Shown here: piece after piece, positions 57,921 through 64,000 of the stretch
Layout: each line of letters begins with the position of its first letter
How positions within the stretch are numbered: the stretch's first letter is position 1
Assembly: GCA_052266715.1 (NCBI GenBank)
Contig: JBQPRB010000002.1
Source of the DNA: Jeotgalibaca sp052266715
Lineage (GTDB): Bacteria; Bacillota; Bacilli; Lactobacillales; Aerococcaceae
Strand: one strand, 5' to 3'
Length of the DNA stretch: 64,000 nt
Notes under the pieces: model-generated
What the model was told of the DNA's origin: nothing
Databases searched by the model: none
Seen by the model: only the letters and a program-made list of their open reading frames with translations
Position numbers and translations under genes: made by a program

Positions 57921-58970
57921 ATGGGATTGAAAGAGCAACTAGAAACACTCCGTTTAGAAGCTTTAAACAAGATTAAAGCTTCAAAGAACTTGAATGAATT
58001 AAATAGTTATCGTGTCGCATATTTAGGTAAAAAAGGACCTATCACCGAGGCTTTGCGCGGGATGAAGGATGTGGCTGCTGAAGAGCGTCCCGTCATTGGT
58101 GGAATTGCCAATAACGTTCGTGATGATATCGCACAAGCAATTGAAGGTGTTAAAGTCGTTTTAGAAGAACAAGCATTAACAGCACAAATCGAATCAGAAA
58201 CGATTGATGTTACGTTACCTGGTAAAAAAGTAACCATTGGAACGAAGCATGTTCTGACGCAAATTATGGAAGAAATAGAAGACTTTTTCCTTGGTATGGG
58301 TTATCAAGTTATTGACGGCCCGGAAGTGGAATTGGACTCGTATAACTTTGAAAAAATGAATTTGCCTAAAGATCATCCAGCTCGTGATATGCAAGATACA
58401 TTCTACATTACCGATGAAATATTAATGCGTACACATACTTCACCTGTTCAAGCGCGGACAATGGAAAAACATGACTTTGAAAAAGGGCCTTTGAAAATGA
58501 TCAGTCCGGGTAAAGTTTATCGCCGAGATAGTGACGATGCGACACACTCCCATCAATTTACTCAAATTGAAGGTTTAGTAGTGGCGGAAAATGTTACTTT
58601 AAGTGATTTAAAAGGTACCTTGGATGTATTTGCCAAAAAGCTATTTGGTGAGGAACGCGAAATCCGTCTCCGTCCAAGTTATTTTCCATTTACTGAACCT
58701 TCCGTTGAGGTAGACGTAAGTTGCTTTAAATGTGGTGGCAATGGTTGTAATGTATGTAAGGGCAGCGGCTGGATCGAAATCTTAGGTTCCGGACAAGTTC
58801 ATCCGGATGTTTTAGAAATGTCAGGCGTAGATTCTAATAAATATACCGGCTTCGCTTTCGGTGTAGGAGCAGAGCGTGTGGCTATGTTGAAATATGGAAT
58901 TGATGATATCCGTCATTTCTATCAAAATGACAAACGGTTCTTAGATCAATTCAAAGCGAAGGAGCAATAA
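57921..58970 (+). CDS. pheS: Phenylalanyl-tRNA synthetase alpha subunit
   Basis: Catalytic subunit of the alpha2-beta2 enzyme that charges tRNA-Phe; 349 aa. N-terminal coiled coil (about 1-85), then a class II core: motif 2 region KVYRRDSDDATHSHQFTQIEG (in part), the Phe-pocket FTEPSVEVDV and motif 3 GFAFGVGAERVAMLKYG. A zinc-like CFKCGGNGCNVC stretch lies near 270. ATG 57921 follows GAGGGAAAG; the TTG at 57888 lies in the T-box terminator. pheT follows after 3 bases. Confidence 0.98.
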   Translation: MGLKEQLETLRLEALNKIKASKNLNELNSYRVAYLGKKGPITEALRGMKDVAAEERPVIGGIANNVRDDIAQAIEGVKVVLEEQALTAQIESETIDVTLPGKKVTIGTKHVLTQIMEEIEDFFLGMGYQVIDGPEVELDSYNFEKMNLPKDHPARDMQDTFYITDEILMRTHTSPVQARTMEKHDFEKGPLKMISPGKVYRRDSDDATHSHQFTQIEGLVVAENVTLSDLKGTLDVFAKKLFGEEREIRLRPSYFPFTEPSVEVDVSCFKCGGNGCNVCKGSGWIEILGSGQVHPDVLEMSGVDSNKYTGFAFGVGAERVAMLKYGIDDIRHFYQNDKRFLDQFKAKEQ

Positions 58971-58973
58971 TCG

Positions 58974-61388
58974 ATGAAAGTTTCTTATAAATGGTTACAG
59001 GAATATCTTGATATAAATGATATTACTGCTGATGAATTAGCTGAAAAAATGTCCCGTACCGGGGTTGAAGTAGATGGTGTGATTAAACCTAGTGAAGGTT
59101 TGTCAAAAATTGTTGTGGGATTAACATTAGAAGTCGTTGATCACCCGGATTCAGATCACCTCCATATTTGCCAAGTTGATGTTGGAGCGGACGAACCTAT
59201 CCAAATCGTTTGTGGTGCGCCAAATATCGCGGCAGGACAAAAGGTAATCGTTGCCTTACATGGGGCGCGCATTGCGGGCAATTATAAAATCAAAAAAGGT
59301 AAAATCCGTGGTGAAGTTTCCAACGGGATGATTTGTTCATTAGATGAGCTAGGTTATCCGGAAAGTGTTATTCCGAAGAAATATGCAGATGGCATTTTCG
59401 TGCTGCCAGAAGACACAGAAATTGGACTGGATGTAACAACAGTCCTGAATATGGATGATCAAATCCTTGATATTGATATCACTCCTAACCGAGCCGATGC
59501 TCTCAGTATGCGTGGTGTTGCCCATGAAGTAGCTGCTATTTACAATAAAAAAGCGACTTTCCAAGTGCCACAATTGCCAGAGCAAACAGGGGACATTAAT
59601 GACTATATAAGTGTTGAAGTGAGCGATACCAAAGATGCGCCAGCTTACCATATCCAAGTCATAAAAGATGTGAAAATTGCTGAGAGTCCGCTTTGGTTAC
59701 AAACCAAATTAATGAATGCTGGAATTCGTCCAATAAATAATGTGGTGGATATTACAAATTACATTTTAATTGAGTATGGACAACCTCTACATGCTTTTGA
59801 TTACGATGAAATCGGATCTAGACAAATCAAAGTGCGTCGTGCCAATGAAGGCGAACTATTCACAACACTGGATGGTGTTGAACGTACACTTGATCAATCT
59901 AATATCGTGATTACAAATGGTTCCGAACCGATTGCTTTGGCTGGCGTAATGGGCGGTTTAGATTCAGAAATAACTGATAAAACGGTAAACGTTGCTTTAG
60001 AAGCTGCACTATTTGATGCTTTATCAATCCGTAAAACAGGTACAAAATTCAATTTGCGTAGTGAGTCAAGTGCACGATTTGAAAAAGGTATCAATGTTGC
60101 AACCATTCAGGAAGCGGGCCACTATGCTGCTCAATTAATGAGTGAATTGGCTGGAGGTACTATCGTTGCGGGTACAGCTTCTGTAGATACTATAAAATCT
60201 ACTGATGTGACTGTGGCCATTACATTGGAAAAGATAAATCGTACTTTAGGAACCGAAATTCCACTAACTGAAGTAGAAGCTATCTTTGAACAGTTAGGTT
60301 TCGGGCATTCAGTTACTGGTGATTTAATTACCGTTTCTGTTCCTCCTAGAAGATGGGATATCAGTATCGAAGCTGATATTATTGAAGAAGTTGCGCGTAT
60401 TTATGGCTATGATCGTCTGCCGGCAACACTTCCAGTTACAGCAGGTACTCCAGGTAAGTTGACGAATAAACAAAAAGTTGTTCGTCAGTCACGTAATTAT
60501 TTGGAAGCTGCAGGACTTACACAAAATATCAGTTATGTTTTAACAACCCAAGATAAAGCGAAGGCTTTCACACTTGAAACAGGCGAACCTATTCGTCTAG
60601 CCTGGCCGATGAGTGAAGATCGTTCAACACTTCGTATGAATTTACTAGCTAGTTTATTAGAAAATGCCACATATAATGTGGCGAGAAAAAATTCCGATAT
60701 CCAGTTTTATGAAATAGGTAAGATCTTCCTACCTAACGAAGCGGATGTTCTTCCAATTGAAGCAGAACAAGTAGCTGGGATCTTGACGGGGAATGTGGCA
60801 AGTAAAAATTGGCAACAAGAATCTGTTGCGGTTGATTTCTACCACGTTAAAGGCATTTTAGAAGCTTACTTCGAGTCGATGGGCGTTCTTAAAGCAATTC
60901 GTTTTGAAGCAAACCGTGATATTGATTGGATGCACCCAGGTCGTACAGCAAATATTATCTTGAATAATGAAGTTATTGGTTATGTCGGACAAGTTTATCC
61001 AGGCATTGCATCTGAATATGATTTAAAAGATACTTACGTTTTTGAATTTAATTTAGATGCTGTTCTGAATGTTGATAAAACAATGGTTTCTCAACAACCA
61101 ATTCCTAAATTCCCAGGAATAAGTCGCGACTTGGCCATTTTGGTTTCTGAAACGGTAACGCATGAAGAAATCAAAGCTGTAATTGAAGCTAAAGCTGGCA
61201 AAAACTTGGTAAACGTGCAGTTATTTGATATCTATCAAGGTAAAGGTATTGAAGAGGGTATGAAATCAATGGCTTATTCGTTGGCCTTCCTGAACCCAAC
61301 AGCTACATTAGTAGATGAGGAAGTTACTTCAGCAGTTGAAACAGTAAAATTAGCGCTTAGTGAAGAGCTAAATGCAACAATAAGATAG
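58974..61388 (+). CDS. pheT: Phenylalanyl-tRNA synthetase beta subunit
   Basis: Large subunit of PheRS, 804 aa, holding the editing site that removes Tyr from tRNA-Phe. Order: N-terminal EMAP-like tRNA-binding domain (about 40-150), B3/B4 editing domain (about 210-390), B5 domain (about 405-475), pseudo-catalytic core, and C-terminal ferredoxin-fold anticodon-binding domain (about 710-804, FPGISRDLAILV start). ATG 58974 follows AAGGAG in the end of pheS. Operon ends with a clear terminator; rnhC, next in Bacillus, is absent. Confidence 0.98.
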   Translation: MKVSYKWLQEYLDINDITADELAEKMSRTGVEVDGVIKPSEGLSKIVVGLTLEVVDHPDSDHLHICQVDVGADEPIQIVCGAPNIAAGQKVIVALHGARIAGNYKIKKGKIRGEVSNGMICSLDELGYPESVIPKKYADGIFVLPEDTEIGLDVTTVLNMDDQILDIDITPNRADALSMRGVAHEVAAIYNKKATFQVPQLPEQTGDINDYISVEVSDTKDAPAYHIQVIKDVKIAESPLWLQTKLMNAGIRPINNVVDITNYILIEYGQPLHAFDYDEIGSRQIKVRRANEGELFTTLDGVERTLDQSNIVITNGSEPIALAGVMGGLDSEITDKTVNVALEAALFDALSIRKTGTKFNLRSESSARFEKGINVATIQEAGHYAAQLMSELAGGTIVAGTASVDTIKSTDVTVAITLEKINRTLGTEIPLTEVEAIFEQLGFGHSVTGDLITVSVPPRRWDISIEADIIEEVARIYGYDRLPATLPVTAGTPGKLTNKQKVVRQSRNYLEAAGLTQNISYVLTTQDKAKAFTLETGEPIRLAWPMSEDRSTLRMNLLASLLENATYNVARKNSDIQFYEIGKIFLPNEADVLPIEAEQVAGILTGNVASKNWQQESVAVDFYHVKGILEAYFESMGVLKAIRFEANRDIDWMHPGRTANIILNNEVIGYVGQVYPGIASEYDLKDTYVFEFNLDAVLNVDKTMVSQQPIPKFPGISRDLAILVSETVTHEEIKAVIEAKAGKNLVNVQLFDIYQGKGIEEGMKSMAYSLAFLNPTATLVDEEVTSAVETVKLALSEELNATIR

Positions 61389-61397
61389 TAACAAGTG

Positions 61398-61435
61398 CCA
61401 TCCGAACAACATCTCATGTTTGGATGGCTTTTTCT
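61398..61435 (+). terminator. Terminator after pheT
   Basis: GCCATCCGAAC (61398-61408) pairs with GTTTGGATGGC (61419-61429), one G-U pair, then TTTTT. Confidence 0.9.
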
Positions 61436-61445
61436 TGTTAATTTA

Positions 61446-61474
61446 CTGAAAACAAGAAGGAAACATGTTAAAAT
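61446..61474 (+). promoter_or_regulatory. Promoter of zapA-cvpA-mutS2
   Basis: CTGAAA (61446-61451), 17-base spacer, TAAAAT (61469-61474) with extended TGT. Confidence 0.6.
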
Positions 61475-61504
61475 ATAAAAGATGTAGCCAAAGGAGGAAC
61501 GAGA

Positions 61505-61966
61505 ATGAGCGAAGAGAAGCGTCGGTTCAAAACCATCATTGCCGGAAGACCTTATACAATTTTAGCTAATAAACCTGAAGAGCATCTTAAAACGGTTTCG
61601 GAAATTGCAAATGATAAAATCACCCAAATAAAAGCTGCCATGCCTGAATTGGATATTGAACAACGATCCGTATTGGTTGCAGTGAATGCTATTTCAGATG
61701 CTATCAGTAAGCAAGTAGAAATAAACGAATTGAAACAACGTATTTCAGAATTGGAGAAGGGAAAAACGACACAAAATAAGAGTTCTGTAAGTAAAGTTAC
61801 GACTCAAGCTTCTAAAGTATTGCAGTCCCAACAAAAACCTGTTCGGGCTGAGAACAGATTGATAACAAAAAAACGTACTGCAACAAAAAGAACAAATACC
61901 CCTGGGATGCCAAGTGCGTCAAAAGAAAAGCTATTGAACAGACCAGGTGAAACTGAAAAAAGGTGA
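61505..61966 (+). CDS. zapA: Cell division protein ZapA with basic C-terminal extension
   Basis: ZapA binds FtsZ and bundles protofilaments in the Z ring. Residues 1-85 are the family fold: FKTIIAGRPYTI, LKTVSEIANDKI, and a coiled-coil helix VEINELKQRISELEK. Usual length is 85-110; this protein runs to 153 with a Lys/Arg/Ser/Thr-rich tail (about 88-153) that looks disordered. ATG 61505 follows GGAGGAACG. Its stop is 4 bases before the cvpA start, so they are coupled. Confidence 0.93.
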   Translation: MSEEKRRFKTIIAGRPYTILANKPEEHLKTVSEIANDKITQIKAAMPELDIEQRSVLVAVNAISDAISKQVEINELKQRISELEKGKTTQNKSSVSKVTTQASKVLQSQQKPVRAENRLITKKRTATKRTNTPGMPSASKEKLLNRPGETEKR

Positions 61967-61970
61967 TATT

Positions 61971-62519
61971 ATGTTAACACTAATAATTTTATTCATTTTA
62001 TTTATCGGAATTTATGCCGGCATGCGTCGGGGACTGATTCTGCAAGTTGTCCATACAGTGGGCTATGTCATTTCGTTTTTCGTAGCAAAAAATTACTATT
62101 TACAATTATCTGAACATTTGGAAATGTTGATACCTTACTCCCAACCTGGAATCGGGGACGAGATGATATATTACAATACTATCGAGAAATTAAATCTTGA
62201 TATAGCTTTTTATAATGCTTTATCGTTCTTACTTATTATTGCAGTAGGTTGGTTAGTGACTCGCATTATCGGATACATGTTGAATTCTTTAGCTTTTATA
62301 CCTGTATTGAAACAAGTAAACACGTTGGGTGGAGGAGTTTTAGGTTTTATCATGCAGTATATTGGTATTTTCCTTTCTTTAACATTTTTAACTTTTATTC
62401 CTTTTGATTTTATTCAGAATCAACTGAGTGGAAGTGGTTTAGCTAATTGGATAATCCAAAACACACCATTCTTATCTCAAACAATTTATGACTGGTGGAT
62501 CGGGGTTATTGCAGGTTAA
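61971..62519 (+). CDS. CvpA family membrane protein
   Basis: Membrane protein of 182 aa with four hydrophobic segments, the N-terminal one (LTLIILFILFIGIYAGMRRG) including the family GxxRG pattern. CvpA proteins are linked to colicin V production in E. coli and to surface or envelope functions; the role in Firmicutes (Bacillus YshB) is unknown. ATG 61971 follows AAAAGGTGAT. It lies between zapA and mutS2, as in Bacillus, but polX is missing. Confidence 0.9.
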   Translation: MLTLIILFILFIGIYAGMRRGLILQVVHTVGYVISFFVAKNYYLQLSEHLEMLIPYSQPGIGDEMIYYNTIEKLNLDIAFYNALSFLLIIAVGWLVTRIIGYMLNSLAFIPVLKQVNTLGGGVLGFIMQYIGIFLSLTFLTFIPFDFIQNQLSGSGLANWIIQNTPFLSQTIYDWWIGVIAG

Positions 62520-62555
62520 TAAAAAAAAGAATCAACCGCAAGAGAGGTGAACGGG

Positions 62556-64000
62556 TTGAATTCAAAGATTATTAAAACTTTGGAGTTTGATAAAATTAGG
62601 CAGCAATTAGCACAGTATGCTGCTACGGAAAATGGTAAGCAAGATTTATTGGTATTGGAACCTTATACAAATTTTGAAGATGTACAACGGAAACAAGATG
62701 AATCTGATGATGGACGAAAAGTACTTCGGTTAAAAGGAGGCATTCCTGTTCCTAGGTTGAAGGATATAGGCATGCCTCTGAAACGTCTTCAAATTGGTGG
62801 TTCGTTGAACGGTAAAGAAATCGCTCAAATTGGACGTGTCCTCAGTACGACTAAAGATGTCTTGCATTTTTTTGAATGGTTCCACGAACATGAAATTGCG
62901 TTTTACCATCTTTATGATATCGTTGAAAAATTAGTAGATTTACCAGAATTAAGAAAAAGAATAAGTGCTTCAGTCTCAGACGATGGTGATATTTTAAGTG
63001 ATGCGAGTCCAGAACTTAGGCGCATTCGTCAGTCCATCAAAGCGAGCGAAGGAGCAATACGGACAAAACTCGATGATTTAATTCGAAATAAGTCTAATTA
63101 TCTGAGTGACACTTTGGTAACCATCAGAAATGATCGTTTCGTTTTGCCAGTAAAACAGGAATATCGTAATGCTTTTGGTGGTATCATGCATGACCAAAGT
63201 TCCACTGGACAAACAGTCTTCATAGAACCACAAGCTGTTCTTGATTTGAATAACAAACTTAGAACTTTGCGGGCAGATGAGACACGTGAAGAAGAACGTA
63301 TTCTTTACGAATTATCTGCTTTACTGGAACCGAACATTAATGAGCTTCGTTATAATCATCTTATCTTGACTGATTTGGATATCATGAATGCTAAAGCGCG
63401 TTATGCCGACAGCCTCAATGCGACCAAACCTTATTTAAATAAGGATAAGCATATAGCCGTTTGGGCAGCAAGGCACCCTTTGATTGATCAAGATACTGTT
63501 GTTGCAAACGACATTTTAATTGGTGAAGAATATCAGGCGCTAATTATTACGGGTCCAAATACAGGTGGTAAAACAATTATTCTTAAAACGCTTGGTCTTA
63601 TTCAATTAATGGGGCAGGCAGGATTGCAAATTCCAGCTGCAGAAAACAGCCAAATCGGTGTTTTCACTGAAATATTTGCTGATATCGGTGATGAACAATC
63701 CATTGAACAAAGCTTGAGTACTTTTTCATCCCATATGACAAATATCGTTTCTTTTCTTGATCAAGCAGATGCAAATTCCTTACTCTTGTTTGATGAATTA
63801 GGCTCTGGGACTGACCCACAAGAAGGGGCATCTCTAGCTATTTCCATTCTGGATTATATAGGAGGTAAGGGCAGTTATGTGATGGCAACAACCCATTATC
63901 CTGAACTGAAAGTATATGCCTACAATCGTCCTGGAACCATCAATGCGAGTATGGAATTTAACGGAGAGACATTAGCACCGACCTATCGTCTTCAGATTGG
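62556..64000 (+). CDS. mutS2: Endonuclease MutS2, 5' part
   Basis: The gene runs off the window; 481 codons are present of roughly 785 expected. MutS2 binds branched DNA, suppresses homologous recombination and acts on collided ribosomes in some Firmicutes. Visible: N-terminal coiled regions, core with HDQSSTGQT, Walker A ITGPNTGGKT, ABC-type signature area DEQSIEQSLSTFSSHM and Walker B LLLFDELGSGTDP. The C-terminal Smr domain would lie outside. The start is TTG 62556, with GAGAGGTG at 62542-62549. Confidence 0.97.
   Translation, partial: MNSKIIKTLEFDKIRQQLAQYAATENGKQDLLVLEPYTNFEDVQRKQDESDDGRKVLRLKGGIPVPRLKDIGMPLKRLQIGGSLNGKEIAQIGRVLSTTKDVLHFFEWFHEHEIAFYHLYDIVEKLVDLPELRKRISASVSDDGDILSDASPELRRIRQSIKASEGAIRTKLDDLIRNKSNYLSDTLVTIRNDRFVLPVKQEYRNAFGGIMHDQSSTGQTVFIEPQAVLDLNNKLRTLRADETREEERILYELSALLEPNINELRYNHLILTDLDIMNAKARYADSLNATKPYLNKDKHIAVWAARHPLIDQDTVVANDILIGEEYQALIITGPNTGGKTIILKTLGLIQLMGQAGLQIPAAENSQIGVFTEIFADIGDEQSIEQSLSTFSSHMTNIVSFLDQADANSLLLFDELGSGTDPQEGASLAISILDYIGGKGSYVMATTHYPELKVYAYNRPGTINASMEFNGETLAPTYRLQI

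Noticed and set aside
1..64000. Mobile element, prophage or defence island
   Set aside because: No transposase, integrase, toxin-antitoxin pair, restriction system, tRNA-flanked insertion or composition break was seen other than the structured RNA.

Overview
This window is a stretch of core chromosome from a low-GC Gram-positive bacterium. Gene content and order point to the Lactobacillales. The single candidate family I would name is Carnobacteriaceae, and that is an inference from gene content only. Gene order runs parallel to several Bacillus subtilis blocks: scpA-scpB-rluB-resD-resE; ribU-fer-ypbB-recQ-ypbE-cmk-ypfD-der-hbs; ypiA-ypiB-cca-dinG-ypmB-aspB-asnS-dnaD-ponA-recU; tig-clpX-engB; dnaG-rpoD-trmK-nif3; truB-ribF; hrcA-grpE-dnaK-dnaJ; murJ-rsuA; ysgA-pheS-pheT-zapA-cvpA-mutS2. 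Genes found in Bacillus but absent here include nth (between dnaD and ponA), lonA/lonB (between clpX and engB), and rnhC and polX (around zapA). No rRNA, tRNA, CRISPR array, insertion sequence, prophage or attachment site is visible.

Layout. 1-4007: chromosome segregation (ScpA end, ScpB), an RluB-type pseudouridine synthase and a ResD/ResE-like two-component system. 4036-4966: promoter, FMN riboswitch, terminator and riboflavin transporter ribU. 5051-12490: ferredoxin, ypbB, recQ, a LysM membrane protein, cmk, S1-domain protein, der and HU. 12619-23470: TPR and UPF0302 proteins, an unusual cca fused in frame to a hotdog thioesterase, dinG, aspB, asnS and dnaD, closed by a bidirectional terminator facing ponA/recU (minus strand). 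26962-31762: trigger factor, clpX, engB and an MFS permease. 31777-34931: dnaG and rpoD. 34948-35133: a GC-rich, highly structured non-coding RNA, probably 6S RNA. 35251-41840: trmK, nif3-like, pepT, DUF1294, truB, ribF and hemW. 41859-46720: CIRCE-controlled heat-shock operon. 46740-49959: pckA facing a secreted NodB deacetylase with four LysM repeats. 50054-55805: murJ, rsuA, pepV and a secreted coiled-coil/M23 hydrolase behind a WalR-type box. 55829-64000: ysgA, an HD protein, an HxlR regulator, a phenylalanine T-box with pheS-pheT, zapA, cvpA and the start of mutS2.

Regulation is easy to read here. There is an FMN riboswitch, a Phe-specific T-box, a CIRCE operator, a candidate WalR box, many sigma-A promoters (often with an extended TGn -10), and a strong intrinsic terminator after most units. 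Two convergent pairs share one perfect inverted repeat that also contains the stop codon of the minus-strand gene. Many start codons were moved inward from the longest possible frame because a Shine-Dalgarno sequence and family alignment support the internal site; TTG and GTG starts are common.

Most of the window is ordinary housekeeping DNA, and I see no dedicated defence or mobile system. The most interesting items are: (1) the CCA-adding enzyme/FlK-like thioesterase fusion, with an internal ribosome binding site and a six-A run at the junction; (2) the structured RNA beside rpoD, with a TATAAT on the minus strand exactly at the start of its closing helix; (3) a WalR-type box plus a 16-bp palindrome in front of the M23 hydrolase.
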